Shown: positions 25,086 to 34,239, counted from the stretch's first letter. The stretch is DNA of 64,000 nt from Anaerolineae bacterium (GCA_023382655.1 JAHDWK010000026.1:1-64000); one strand, 5' to 3'. The notes: generated by a model from the letters alone, not told the origin. Numbers and translations: made by a program.

Positions 25086-25973
25086 ATGGAGATCAGCCAA
25101 CCGAGAATTCGCTCGTTGATGCGGCAGGCAAGCCGGGTAGAAGAAGCGGGCAAACGGGCTGCTGCCGAGCAGCTATACCGGCAAATTTTGGATGAAGCGC
25201 CAGAGACAGAAGAAGCCTGGTTAGGTCTGGCGCGTATGGCCGCCGACCCGGCCGCACAAGAGGACGCTTACGAACGAGCGCTGGAATTGAACCCGGAAAA
25301 TAAAGAGGCCAAAGTCGGGTTGGCCGATATGCGCGGTGAGCCGGTGCCGGAAGCCTGGCGCAAACAGGTAGAAGCCGCCAAAGCGCCAGAGCCAGAAACG
25401 GAAGCGGCGCCGGTGATGAAAAAGGAAGTGGAAACGGCCGTGCCTGCGGCTGATGGTCACGAGGAAGTGTATGAATTTACCTGTTACCGCCATCCAGACC
25501 GGGGTACCTCGCTGCGCTGTTATAATTGCCACAAGCCCATTTGTGCCAGTTGCACCAACAAAACCTCCGTGGGTTACATTTGCCCGGACTGTAAACGCGA
25601 ATTAGAAGACAAATTCTTCAACGCCTCGGCTGCCGATTACCTCATTGCCACTCTGGTCTCCCTGCCTTTGAGCCTTATGGCCGGTTATCTGGTCTGGCGC
25701 CTGGGTGGCGGTTTCTTCTTTATTTTCATTATGATTTTTGTCGGTGGCGCGGTTGGTGGGTTGATTGGTCGTTTGACCAAAAAGGCGATTGGTGGGCGGC
25801 GCGGCCGTTACCTGCCCCATCTGGTAGTCGTGATGATGATATTGGGGGTCATTGTGCCTGGCCTGCCTTTGCTGCTTTCGGTAGCCGCCGGTGGCGTCCC
25901 GCTTTTTGCTTTTATTACCCCTGGCGTCTATCTGTTTGTCGCTTGTGGCTCGGCCTTTTATTGGATGAAATGA
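25086..25973 (+). CDS. Membrane protein with TPR and B-box zinc-finger domains
   Basis: 295 residues from the ATG at 25086, after a hairpin and an AGGAAG site. Residues 1-85 are TPR-like (AEQLYRQILDEAPETEEAWL, then YERALELNPENKEAKVGLAD). Residues about 133-172 are a B-box-type zinc finger (CYRHPDR, RCYNCHKPICASC, YICPDC). Three or four membrane segments follow, with a glycine-rich GGAVGGLIGRL. This TPR/B-box/membrane layout recurs in Chloroflexota but has no assigned function; a protein-interaction role is inferred from the domains. Confidence 0.75.
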   Translation: MEISQPRIRSLMRQASRVEEAGKRAAAEQLYRQILDEAPETEEAWLGLARMAADPAAQEDAYERALELNPENKEAKVGLADMRGEPVPEAWRKQVEAAKAPEPETEAAPVMKKEVETAVPAADGHEEVYEFTCYRHPDRGTSLRCYNCHKPICASCTNKTSVGYICPDCKRELEDKFFNASAADYLIATLVSLPLSLMAGYLVWRLGGGFFFIFIMIFVGGAVGGLIGRLTKKAIGGRRGRYLPHLVVVMMILGVIVPGLPLLLSVAAGGVPLFAFITPGVYLFVACGSAFYWMK

Positions 25974-25978
25974 CGGGT

Positions 25979-26041
25979 AGTGCCCGGCACGGGGTGCCAA
26001 GTCTCCAAATGACCAGGACCTTTTGCCCCGTGCCTGGCACT
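25979..26041. repeat. Long-looped inverted repeat before recN
   Basis: AGTGCCCGGCACGGGG (25979-25994) and CCCCGTGCCTGGCACT (26026-26041) are complementary with one mismatch across a 31-bp loop. Confidence 0.8.
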
Positions 26042-26053
26042 GCTTAGACGATT

Positions 26054-27805
26054 ATGTTAACTGAACTTTCCATTCGCAATTTTGCCATTATTGACGAACT
26101 TACCATCTCCTTCAAAAATGGTTTTCATGTGCTGACGGGGGAAACCGGGGCCGGTAAATCCATCATCCTGGATGCGGTGATGCTGGTGTTGGGCGGTCGT
26201 GCCGACACGATGATGGTGCGCGCCGGCGCACCGGAGGCGTATGTGGAAGCCGCGTTTACGCTGACGCCGCCGTTACACACGGCCGTGACCCCCATTCTAG
26301 AAGCCGAAGGTTTAGACGATGAATACGGTGATACGTTGGTGCTGGCGCGAGAGATTCGCAGCAACGGCCGTAACATTTGCCGGGTGAACGGCCGTACCGT
26401 CAATCTGGCGATTCTGCGTGACATTGCCGAACCGCTCATTGACATTCACGGTCAAGGTGAACACCTCTCCCTGCTGCGGCCAAAATCCCATCTGCCCTTG
26501 TTGGATAATTACGCCCGCCTGGAAGACGAGCGCAAAGCATTGGGCCGCGAAGTGATTGCCCTACAAAAAATCCGGGGTGAACTGGCCGATTTGCGCCAGA
26601 ATGAAAAAGCCCTGGCCCAACGCGCCGACATGTTGCAATACCAGATTGAGGAGATTGGGGCGGCCAGCCTGGTTTCCGGCGAAGAGGACGAATTACGCGC
26701 CGAACGCACCCGTCTGGCGAACGCCGAACAATTGATGCGGGCGGCAACCGAAGCGGTAGCGCTGCTCACCGGTATGGATGATGAAATGCGCTCGGCGGCC
26801 GATTTGCTGGGGCAGGCAGAACGCGCCCTGGTGCAGCTGACGCGCTACGATGATACCCAATCGCCCCGGCTGGAAACATTGCAAGGCTTACTTTTCCAAC
26901 TTAGCGAGCTGTCATCTGACTTGCAGAGTTACCTGGATGGGCTGGAATTTAACCCGAAGCGCCTCGATTTTTTGGAGGAACGGCTGGAACTGATCGCCAG
27001 TCTGAAACGTAAATATGGTGAGAGCATTGAGGATATTCTGGCCTTGCGGGAAAAGGCGGTCACCGAGTTGACCTACATCGGTAACAGTGAAACGCGCATC
27101 GCTGAACTGGAAATGGAGCAGGAAAAATATCTGCGGCGGGTGGGGGAGATGGCGGCAAAACTATCGCAGAAACGGCAGGTGGCGGCGGCGAAGTTGGCCA
27201 CGGCCGTGATCACCCAACTGGCCGACCTGAACATGGAAGGGGCACAATTTAGCGTCCACTTTGCCACCGAGCCGCAGGCGGATGGGGTGTATGTGGGTGA
27301 GCAGCGGCTGGCCTTTGACCAGACGGGTATTGACCGGGCGGAGTTTCTCATCTCCACCAATCCCGGCGAACCGCTCAAGCCGATGGCCAGGGTGGCTTCC
27401 GGTGGCGAGACGGCGCGGCTGATGCTGGCGCTGAAAACGGCGCTGGCCCAGGTGGACGCCACACCCACCCTTATTTTTGATGAGATTGACCAGGGGATTG
27501 GCGGCCGTATTGGCGATGTGGTGGGGCGCAAGTTGTGGGGGCTGACGGCCGTAGCTGACCATCAAGTCATCGTCGTTACCCATTTGCCGCAGTTGGCCGG
27601 GTATGGGGATGTGCATTTTCATGTGAGCAAACAGGTGCATGACGGCCGTACCACTACCAACGTCGAGAGTTTGGATAGGGACGGCCGTGTCCGCGAACTG
27701 GCCGCTATGCTGGGCACCCGCGGCGAACACGCTACCGGCGGCGCGGAATCCATCTTGCAGCAGGCAGCGCAGATGAAGGGGAACAGATCCAGGGGTATGC
27801 GCTAA
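26054..27805 (+). CDS. recN: DNA repair protein RecN
   Basis: 583 residues, SMC-like. The N-terminal ATPase half has Walker A GETGAGKS (29-36). A long coiled-coil middle (about 155-370) follows, and the C-terminal half has signature ASGGETARLMLALK and Walker B PTLIFDEIDQGIGG. RecN tethers broken ends during recombinational double-strand break repair. No LexA-type box was seen just upstream, unlike recA in this window. Confidence 0.96.
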   Translation: MLTELSIRNFAIIDELTISFKNGFHVLTGETGAGKSIILDAVMLVLGGRADTMMVRAGAPEAYVEAAFTLTPPLHTAVTPILEAEGLDDEYGDTLVLAREIRSNGRNICRVNGRTVNLAILRDIAEPLIDIHGQGEHLSLLRPKSHLPLLDNYARLEDERKALGREVIALQKIRGELADLRQNEKALAQRADMLQYQIEEIGAASLVSGEEDELRAERTRLANAEQLMRAATEAVALLTGMDDEMRSAADLLGQAERALVQLTRYDDTQSPRLETLQGLLFQLSELSSDLQSYLDGLEFNPKRLDFLEERLELIASLKRKYGESIEDILALREKAVTELTYIGNSETRIAELEMEQEKYLRRVGEMAAKLSQKRQVAAAKLATAVITQLADLNMEGAQFSVHFATEPQADGVYVGEQRLAFDQTGIDRAEFLISTNPGEPLKPMARVASGGETARLMLALKTALAQVDATPTLIFDEIDQGIGGRIGDVVGRKLWGLTAVADHQVIVVTHLPQLAGYGDVHFHVSKQVHDGRTTTNVESLDRDGRVRELAAMLGTRGEHATGGAESILQQAAQMKGNRSRGMR

Positions 27806-28169
27806 AGCGCATGGTAAGTGCCATTTCTTCCAGCTAAATAGTGACGATATTTTCGATCCGACGACAGACAAATGTTGGCGATATTCTTCATGTTTGCTGT
27901 CGTGATGTTGCCTTGTTGTTTGCCCGATAATGCACAAAATATATACATATACTTGACAATACCCTTGACACGCTGTATAGTTTCTTTGTGTAGTTGACTG
28001 GCACGTTGGTTAATCAGGGTGTTAAGGTTAAAATCATGGTGTGTCCTTGATCCCGAATGCAGACTAACCCGCTATTATTCACCTGACATCTGGCCAGGCC
28101 AGCCAAAAAACTGTTATTGATTGGGCAAACGAGTAAATATCTGTTTTACCTATTTGAGGAGGGAAAGTG
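27806..28169. other. Intergenic region with the carotenoid operon promoter
   Basis: No gene is seen in these 364 bp. The only clear signal is the promoter at 27953-27981, giving a leader of about 180 nt before crtB. That is long enough for regulation, but I see no known riboswitch. Confidence 0.65.
27953..27981 (+). promoter_or_regulatory. Strong sigma70-type promoter of the carotenoid operon
   Basis: TTGACA (27953-27958), 17-bp spacer, TATAGT (27976-27981). Near-consensus and the only promoter visible ahead of crtB. Confidence 0.8.
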
Positions 28170-29120
28170 ATGACAATATCCGCCACCTGGGAAAGCCGTC
28201 TTCTGGCGCAAGCGTATGCGCCGCTGGAAAACCTTGTGACCAGTGAAACTGTGGCCGTCCATGAATCTTTGTTAGACAAAGCCTATGCCCACGCCACGGC
28301 CGTCACCGCCGAACACAGCCGCACCTTTTACACCTCCTCCGCTTTGCTGCCAGCCACCGAACGGCGCGCTATCCGCGCCCTCTATGCTTTTTGCCGGGTC
28401 AGTGATGATTTGATTGACCGCCAACAAGACAATCGCCCCCAGCAATTCCGGCAATGGCGACAACGTGCGCTCAGCAGTACCCCGCCGGAAGATGATCTCA
28501 CGGCCGTGGCCTGGGCCGATGCCCGCGCTCGTTATGCCATCCCCCGACTTTACGCCGAGCAATTGCTGGATGGTGTGGCCCGTGACCTCAGCTTTGCCCG
28601 TTATGAAACCTTTGCCGACCTGGCCGATTACTGTTACGGGGTGGCTTCCACCGTTGGCCTTATGTCCATGCACATTACCGGTTTCAGCAGCCACGAAGCC
28701 ATCCCCTATGCCGTTAAACTGGGCGTGGCGCTGCAACTGACCAATATTCTGCGCGATGTGGCCGAAGATGAGGCCAACGGCCGTTGTTATCTGCCCCAGG
28801 ACGAATTGATCGCCTTTGGTCTGACGGAAGCAGACATTGCCCAAAAGCATAACGGCCGTCGCTGGCAAGAATTTATGCGCTTCCAAATCGCCCGCACCCG
28901 TGACCTGTATACCCAGGCCATGCCCGGCATCAATATGCTCAGCGCCAACGGCCGTTTTGCCGTCGCCGCCGCCGCCGAGCTGTACCGCGCCATCCTGGAT
29001 GACATTGAAGCCCACAACTATGATGTCTTCACCCGGCGCGCTCATGTGAACGGCCGGGCCAAACTGCAAAAACTGCCCGGCATCTGGTGGCGCGCCCGCT
29101 GGCAAGGGTATGCCAGTTAA
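28170..29120 (+). CDS. crtB: Phytoene synthase
   Basis: 316 residues of the squalene/phytoene synthase family. The two Asp-rich diphosphate-binding motifs are SDDLIDRQ (D79, D80, D83) and LRDVAEDEANGR (D196-D200). It joins two geranylgeranyl diphosphates into phytoene, the first committed carotenoid step. ATG at 28170 has AGGAGG seven bases upstream; a GTG one codon earlier is too close. The N-terminus is about 35 residues longer than usual. crtI, which uses its product, follows 100 bp later. Confidence 0.92.
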   Translation: MTISATWESRLLAQAYAPLENLVTSETVAVHESLLDKAYAHATAVTAEHSRTFYTSSALLPATERRAIRALYAFCRVSDDLIDRQQDNRPQQFRQWRQRALSSTPPEDDLTAVAWADARARYAIPRLYAEQLLDGVARDLSFARYETFADLADYCYGVASTVGLMSMHITGFSSHEAIPYAVKLGVALQLTNILRDVAEDEANGRCYLPQDELIAFGLTEADIAQKHNGRRWQEFMRFQIARTRDLYTQAMPGINMLSANGRFAVAAAAELYRAILDDIEAHNYDVFTRRAHVNGRAKLQKLPGIWWRARWQGYAS

Positions 29121-29129
29121 TAGAACGGG

Positions 29130-29200
29130 AATCCCCAGATTACACCGATGGCACAGATTTTTGAATCTGCGGAATTTGTGTAATCTGTGGATTAAATTCA
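29130..29200. repeat. Imperfect inverted repeat between crtB and crtI
   Basis: CAGATTACACCGATGGCACA on one arm and TTTGTGTAATCTGTGG on the other. It resembles the other intergenic hairpins of the window in position and size. Confidence 0.65.
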
Positions 29201-29219
29201 AAAGAGCCATTTCACACAT

Positions 29220-30710
29220 ATGAATCAAAACAACAAAGTAATCATCATCGGCAGCGGCTTTGGTGGGCTGGGCGCGGCGGCGCGCCTGGCGGCGCGCGGC
29301 TACCAGGTGGATGTATTTGAAAAGCTGGATAAACCCGGTGGCCGTGGCTACGTCTTTGAAAAAGAAGGATTCAAATTCGACGCCGGCCCCACCGTGATCA
29401 CTGCTCCCTTCATGTTTGATGACATCTTCGCCCTGGCCGGCCGCCGCCGCGAAGATTACGTCCAGTTTGTGCCATGTGACCCCTTCTACCGCATTTTCAA
29501 CCATGAAGGGCGCTGCTTTGACTACAACGACGATCACCAATTCATTCTCTCGGAGATTGAGCAGTGGAATCCGGCCGACAAAATCGGCTACGAACGGTTT
29601 ATGGCCACCACCAAAGCCATCTTTGAAAAAGGGTTTATTGAACTGGCCGACAAACCATTCCTGCATATTACCGATATGCTGCGGGTCATTCCCGATCTGG
29701 TGAAGTTACAGTCCTACAAAACCGTTTATAACTATGCGGCTCAATTTGTGGAAAACGAGTTTCTCCGCCGCTGCTTCTCCTTCCACCCTTTGCTGGTAGG
29801 TGGCAACCCGTTTGACACCACCTCGATTTACGCCATGATCCATTATCTGGAGCGGGAGTGGGGCATCCATTACGCCCTGGGTGGCACGGGGTCAGTGGTA
29901 AATGCCCTGGTGAAACTGACCGAAGAGTTAGGCGGCCGTTTCCATTACAACGCCCCGGTGCAAGAAATTCTTGTCGAAGGCAAGCGTGTCACCGGTATTC
30001 GGCTGATGGACGGCTCGGTTCACCACGCCGACCACATCATCTCCAATGCCGACGTTGCTTTCACCAATATGAATCTGATTCCCGCCAAACATCGCAGCCT
30101 GCGCAACAGCGACACGCGCTGGAAAAAGCTCACCCGATACAGTAATTCCCTTTTTGTTATCTATTTTGGCACGAAGCGGCGTTACAACAACGGTAAACTG
30201 GTGCATCACAACATTATCCTGGGCGAGCGTTACCGCGAACTGCTGCGTGACATTTTCCACAACAAAGTGCTATCGGACGATTTCTCGCTCTATTTGCACA
30301 TGCCCACCCTCACCGATCCCTCGATGGCCCCCGAAGGATGTGAAGCGTTTTATGTCCTCTCGCCCGTTCCCCATCTGGGCGCGGATGTGGACTGGACCAA
30401 AACGGCCAAACCGTACCGCGACGCCATCATGCAATTCCTGGAAGACAACTACCTGCCCGATTTGCAAGAAAACATCGTAGTGGAGCATCACATTGACCCG
30501 CTGCACTTTCAAAATAACCTGAACAGTTACCTGGGGTCAGCCTTTTCGGTGGAGCCAATCCTGACGCAGTCGGCCTGGTTCCGGCCCCATAACCGTTCGG
30601 AGGATTTTGCCAACCTCTACTTTGTGGGGGCGGGCACACATCCGGGGGCCGGCTTGCCGGGTGTTCTCTCTTCGTCTAAGATCGCCGAAGAGTTGATATT
30701 GAATTCTTAA
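29220..30710 (+). CDS. crtI: Phytoene desaturase
   Basis: 496 residues, CrtI type. The N-terminal FAD dinucleotide fold is VIIIGSGFGGLGAAARLAA, followed by the PGGRGYVFEKEGFKFDAGPT block. The C-terminal signature is YFVGAGTHPGAGLPGVLSSS. CrtI introduces double bonds into phytoene, giving lycopene or a related polyene. Second gene of the carotenoid operon. Confidence 0.94.
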   Translation: MNQNNKVIIIGSGFGGLGAAARLAARGYQVDVFEKLDKPGGRGYVFEKEGFKFDAGPTVITAPFMFDDIFALAGRRREDYVQFVPCDPFYRIFNHEGRCFDYNDDHQFILSEIEQWNPADKIGYERFMATTKAIFEKGFIELADKPFLHITDMLRVIPDLVKLQSYKTVYNYAAQFVENEFLRRCFSFHPLLVGGNPFDTTSIYAMIHYLEREWGIHYALGGTGSVVNALVKLTEELGGRFHYNAPVQEILVEGKRVTGIRLMDGSVHHADHIISNADVAFTNMNLIPAKHRSLRNSDTRWKKLTRYSNSLFVIYFGTKRRYNNGKLVHHNIILGERYRELLRDIFHNKVLSDDFSLYLHMPTLTDPSMAPEGCEAFYVLSPVPHLGADVDWTKTAKPYRDAIMQFLEDNYLPDLQENIVVEHHIDPLHFQNNLNSYLGSAFSVEPILTQSAWFRPHNRSEDFANLYFVGAGTHPGAGLPGVLSSSKIAEELILNS

Positions 30711-30778
30711 CGCGGAGACGCGGAGGCGCAGAGAAAAATCCCCTCTGCGTCTCCGCGCCTCTGCGTTGATCCTTTTTC
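30711..30778. repeat. Hairpin between crtI and the P450 gene
   Basis: ACGCGGAGACGCGGAGGCGCAGAG faces CTCTGCGTCTCCGCGCCTCTGCGT around AAAAATCCC. The repeat spans almost the whole gap. Confidence 0.85.
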
Positions 30779-32173
30779 ATGGATACAAAACCTCTCCCGG
30801 TAGCGGATGAAAAATTAGGGTTGGAAGTGCTGAAACGGCTGGCGCGGGAGCGTTCGCTGCTGGTGGCGTTGGAAATGATGCACGAACATGTGGGCGATGC
30901 TTTCCAGATTACGCTGCCCGGTTTCCAGCCGGCGGTGCTGGTGGGGCCAGAGGCGAACCGGTTTGTGCTGGTCTCGGATCGAGAGCAGTTTTTGTGGCGC
31001 AATGAGAAAGACCCGGTCGCCAAATTGCTGCGACAGGGGATTCTGGTGCAGGATGGGGAGGCTCACGGCCGTCTCCGCCACATCATGGAACCGGTGCTGC
31101 AACGGCCGTCCATCCTCCCCCACATCCCCACCATCCTACGCTACACCGACGAACTCACGGCCCAGTGGCGCGACGGCGGCACGGTGGATATGCTGGTGGA
31201 AATGCGTCGCCTGGCCCTGCTCATCCTCCTGGGCGCTACCTTCAACGTAGATATGTGGCCTGACCTGGAGCGCATGTGGACGCCTATCCTTAAAACGATC
31301 AAATACATCTCCCCCGGCCTCTGGATCATCTGGCCCGATATGCCCCGCCCCGGCTTCAAGAAGGCGTTACAGGCGATGGATGATTATTTGTACGGGTTGA
31401 TTGCAAAGCGGAGATTGGAGATTAGAGATCAGGAGATTGGGAGGTTGGAGATTGAGAGTTTACAAGACATCCCCTCACCTGCTCACCCCCTCACCCCTTC
31501 ACCCCTTCACCCTGTCACCTTGTCACCGGACCTCCTCACCGCCCTCATCCAGGCTGGGCTGGACGATGGCCTGATCCGTGACCAACTGTTGACCATGCTC
31601 ATTGCCGGGCACGATACCAGCACGGCTTCGCTAACCTGGACGCTTTATCTGCTGGCACAGCACCCGGAACAGATGGCCCCGGCCGTTGCCGAAGTTGACG
31701 CCGTCGTGGGCCAGGATGACCCCGGCGAGGCTCACTTAAACAGGTTGGAATTTCTGGACATGGCCTTCAAGGAGGCACTGCGGCTCTATCCACCCATCCA
31801 TGTGGGCAACCGTATGGCCGCCACTGACCTGGACGTGACCGGGTACGAAGTGCAGGCGGGCACACGGGTGATGTACTCCATCTACCTGGCGCACCGGGAC
31901 AAAAAACATTGGGAGAACCCGGAGCAATTTTGCCCACACCGCTTTGACAAAAACGCGCGTGGCCAGCGCCCGCCGTTGACGTATGTCCCTTTTGGTGGCG
32001 GCCCACGCAACTGTATTGGCGCCACCTTTGCCCAAATTGAGGCCAAAATTGTGCTGGCCCGCATCTTACAAAAATTCACCCTGACGTTGGTTCCCGGCCA
32101 AAAAATCAAACCCTACATGGGCGCGACGCTGGAACCAAAACCGGGCGTGAAGATGGTAATCCGTAAGCGGTAA
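30779..32173 (+). CDS. Cytochrome P450, probable carotenoid hydroxylase
   Basis: 464 residues. I-helix oxygen-binding motif AGHDTST (276-282), K-helix KEALRLYPP (ExxR), and haem-ligand loop FGGGPRNCIG with Cys412. Its place in the carotenoid operon suggests oxidation of a carotenoid, as for the CYP175 beta-carotene hydroxylase of Thermus; the substrate is inference. Residues about 210-251 are low-complexity and encoded by tandem GGAGATT and CACCCCTT units, in frame and without a stop, between conserved helices. The last residues (VIRKR) and stop also come from a repeat. Confidence 0.88.
   Translation: MDTKPLPVADEKLGLEVLKRLARERSLLVALEMMHEHVGDAFQITLPGFQPAVLVGPEANRFVLVSDREQFLWRNEKDPVAKLLRQGILVQDGEAHGRLRHIMEPVLQRPSILPHIPTILRYTDELTAQWRDGGTVDMLVEMRRLALLILLGATFNVDMWPDLERMWTPILKTIKYISPGLWIIWPDMPRPGFKKALQAMDDYLYGLIAKRRLEIRDQEIGRLEIESLQDIPSPAHPLTPSPLHPVTLSPDLLTALIQAGLDDGLIRDQLLTMLIAGHDTSTASLTWTLYLLAQHPEQMAPAVAEVDAVVGQDDPGEAHLNRLEFLDMAFKEALRLYPPIHVGNRMAATDLDVTGYEVQAGTRVMYSIYLAHRDKKHWENPEQFCPHRFDKNARGQRPPLTYVPFGGGPRNCIGATFAQIEAKIVLARILQKFTLTLVPGQKIKPYMGATLEPKPGVKMVIRKR
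31405..31530 (+). repeat. In-frame tandem repeats inside the P450 gene
   Basis: GGAGATT-type units (31408-31462) followed by CTCACCCC/TTCACCCC units (31470-31520). They encode RRLEIRDQEIGRLEIESLQD and a Pro/His-rich run ending just before a conserved helix. A natural insertion that kept the frame. Confidence 0.85.
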
Positions 32174-32222
32174 TCCGTAATCCGACTGTCGGTTCACGGA
32201 TTACGGCTCACGGGTTACGAAC
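32160..32222. repeat. Heptamer-type repeat between P450 and GT2 genes
   Basis: CCGTAAG, CGGTAAT, CCGTAAT, CCGACTG, then CGGTTCACGG, ATTACGG, CTCACGG, GTTACG. The P450 stop codon is inside. Confidence 0.8.
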
Positions 32223-32230
32223 TTCGGAAA

Positions 32231-33325
32231 ATGACCTACCACGACTTCATCATGGCGCTCTTCACCTTTGCTACCATCCCGCTGGCGCTGCGGGCAGAGT
32301 GGCTGTACCGGAAGATGCCGGTGCTTTCACCTTGCCTGGAAGCGGCTGGCAGCAAACGGCCGTACCCCTCTCTCTCCATCATCGTCCCGGCCCGCAACGA
32401 AGCGGTCAATTTGCACCGGCTGCTGCCCACCTTACAGGCGCAGCAGTACCCCGGCGAATTGGAAATCCTGGTGGTGGATGATAATTCCGAGGACAACACG
32501 GCCGTTGTCGCTGACTATTATGGCGCGTGTGTGCAGCGATTGAATAGCCTACCGGCGGGCTGGTTGGGCAAACCGAACGCTGTGCATCAGGGGGTGTTGG
32601 CGTCACGGGGCGAATGGCTGCTATTCACCGACGCGGACACAGAGCACCACCCGAACAGTGTGGTTACGGCCGTCAACTATGCCCTGACACATGGCCTGGA
32701 TGGTCTGAGCATTTTCCCCCGGCAAGCTACCCTGGGGATGATTGACTGGGCGGCGTTGATGGTGGGTTTTGCCGGTTTGTTTGCCGGGCAGCATCACCAC
32801 AGTGCCACGCTGAATGGGCAATATATTTTGTTACGACGAGAAGTGTATGAAGCGAGTGGAGGGATGACGGCCGTGCGCCATGAAATGCTCGAAGACCTGG
32901 CGCTGGGTGTCCATCTGTGGCAGCAGGGCTACCGTGTGCCCATGCTGCGCGGCGAAGAGTTGGTGACGGTATATATGTATGAAAGCCTGCCCCATATGTG
33001 GCGCGGGTTTTCGCGGTTGGGGTCTGGTTCGCTCAAGTACTCCGGCGCGGGCGCTATCGGCACTGCTTTTTTTGTGACCGGGGCGATGATGCCGTTGCTG
33101 GCTCCCTTGTTCATTCTGCTGCGGCTGGTTAACCGGCGTTGGCTGGCATTGACCTGGTTGTTGACAGTGCCTGGTTTTATTTCCTGGGGACGGCGTTTTG
33201 GCAATGGCGCGGGCGCGCTGGTGGCCCCCGTGGGCGCGATCATTGTGCAGGCGGCTGCCTGTTGGGGGCTGCTCACCCGCCTGTTGGGGCGGGGTATTCG
33301 GTGGAAAAACCGGTTAGTCAGGTAA
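32231..33325 (+). CDS. Family 2 glycosyltransferase of the carotenoid operon (CruC/CrtQ-like)
   Basis: 364 residues. GT-A fold of family GT2: SIIVPARNEAVNLHRLLPTL, VVDDNSEDNT, the metal site LLFTDADTEHHP, and acceptor loop HEMLEDLALG. Three membrane segments at the C-terminus anchor it. Similar proteins glycosylate hydroxylated carotenoid ends in green phototrophs and other bacteria. Following crtB, crtI and a P450, it likely makes a carotenoid glycoside; that is inferred from context. Confidence 0.8.
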   Translation: MTYHDFIMALFTFATIPLALRAEWLYRKMPVLSPCLEAAGSKRPYPSLSIIVPARNEAVNLHRLLPTLQAQQYPGELEILVVDDNSEDNTAVVADYYGACVQRLNSLPAGWLGKPNAVHQGVLASRGEWLLFTDADTEHHPNSVVTAVNYALTHGLDGLSIFPRQATLGMIDWAALMVGFAGLFAGQHHHSATLNGQYILLRREVYEASGGMTAVRHEMLEDLALGVHLWQQGYRVPMLRGEELVTVYMYESLPHMWRGFSRLGSGSLKYSGAGAIGTAFFVTGAMMPLLAPLFILLRLVNRRWLALTWLLTVPGFISWGRRFGNGAGALVAPVGAIIVQAAACWGLLTRLLGRGIRWKNRLVR

Positions 33326-33341
33326 ACGAGGGTGGTTTAGC

Positions 33342-33383
33342 CATCCGATTTCGACAACCAAAGGTTGCTTGAGAAATCGGATG
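33342..33383. repeat. ATCCGATTTCT-family hairpin before the lycopene cyclase gene
   Basis: CATCCGATTTC and GAAATCGGATG enclose an inner CAACC-AAA-GGTTG stem. Confidence 0.82.
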
Positions 33384-33400
33384 TCTGAGGAATTGAAATA

Positions 33401-34198
33401 ATGACCTATTTTGGTTTTTTGGCAATTTTTCTGGTGATACCAATTTTGATTCTGGTGGGGATCGAGGTGTGGGACCGGCGGCACGGCCGTACCCTACCCT
33501 CTGTGCTGCAATCCTGGCCGCCGTATGCGGCTATTGCCCTGCATGTGCTGGTGGCGTTGGTTTACACCACACCCTGGGACAACTACCTGGTTGCCACCCG
33601 CGTCTGGTGGTATGACCCGACGCTGGTGACCGGTTTTGTTATTGGCTGGGTGCCGATTGAGGAGTATACCTTTTTTGTGTTGCAGCCGATTTTGGGGGGG
33701 CTGTGGCTGCTGTTTCTGGGGCGGCGGTTGAAAGTTGTGGCCGGGCGGGAACCATTACGGCCGTTCCTGCGCTGGTGGTCGGTGGCCGTGCTGGCGGTGT
33801 TGTGGGTGACGGCCGTGATCATCTTGGCCGTGCGCTGGCAGCCGGGAACATACCTGGGGTTGGAGCTGGCCTGGGCGCTACTACCCATCATGCTGCAAGT
33901 GGGCTTTGGCGCCGATATTCTGTGGCGTTATCGCCGCCTCGTTTTTTGGACCATCGTGCCCCTCGTGCTTTACCTCAGCGCTGCCGATGCCCTGGCCATT
34001 GGTTGGGGCACCTGGACGATTGATCCGGCGCAATCCACCGGGCTTTTGCTCGGCGGTGTACTGCCGGTGGAAGAACTGGTTTTCTTTTTGCTGACCAACG
34101 TTCTGATCGCCTTTGGCGTCACGCTGCTACTGGCCCAGGAAAGCCACGAGCGCCTGCGTTCTTACCGCCACTATGTTTCCGCCATACGTGAACCGTAA
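33401..34198 (+). CDS. Fused CrtYc-CrtYd-type lycopene cyclase
   Basis: 265 residues with about seven membrane segments and two internal repeats of the heterodimeric lycopene cyclase fold. The first contains TPWDNYLVATRVWWY and IGWVPIEEYTFF; the second contains ADALAIGWGTWTID and GVLPVEELVFFLL. The PxEE/PxEEL motifs are the catalytic acids of this family. In actinobacteria the halves are usually separate; here they are one chain, as in archaea and fungi. Cyclises lycopene ends. The REP tail and stop come from a repeat. Confidence 0.88.
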   Translation: MTYFGFLAIFLVIPILILVGIEVWDRRHGRTLPSVLQSWPPYAAIALHVLVALVYTTPWDNYLVATRVWWYDPTLVTGFVIGWVPIEEYTFFVLQPILGGLWLLFLGRRLKVVAGREPLRPFLRWWSVAVLAVLWVTAVIILAVRWQPGTYLGLELAWALLPIMLQVGFGADILWRYRRLVFWTIVPLVLYLSAADALAIGWGTWTIDPAQSTGLLLGGVLPVEELVFFLLTNVLIAFGVTLLLAQESHERLRSYRHYVSAIREP

Positions 34199-34238
34199 TC
34201 CGTGAATCGAAAATCGGATAACAGATAACGGATTACCC
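34193..34238. repeat. Heptamer-type repeat between the cyclase gene and plsY
   Basis: CCGTAAT, CCGTGAA, TCGAAAA, TCGGATA, ACAGATA, ACGGATTACC. Provides the TAA stop of the cyclase gene. Confidence 0.75.
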
Positions 34239-34239
34239 C

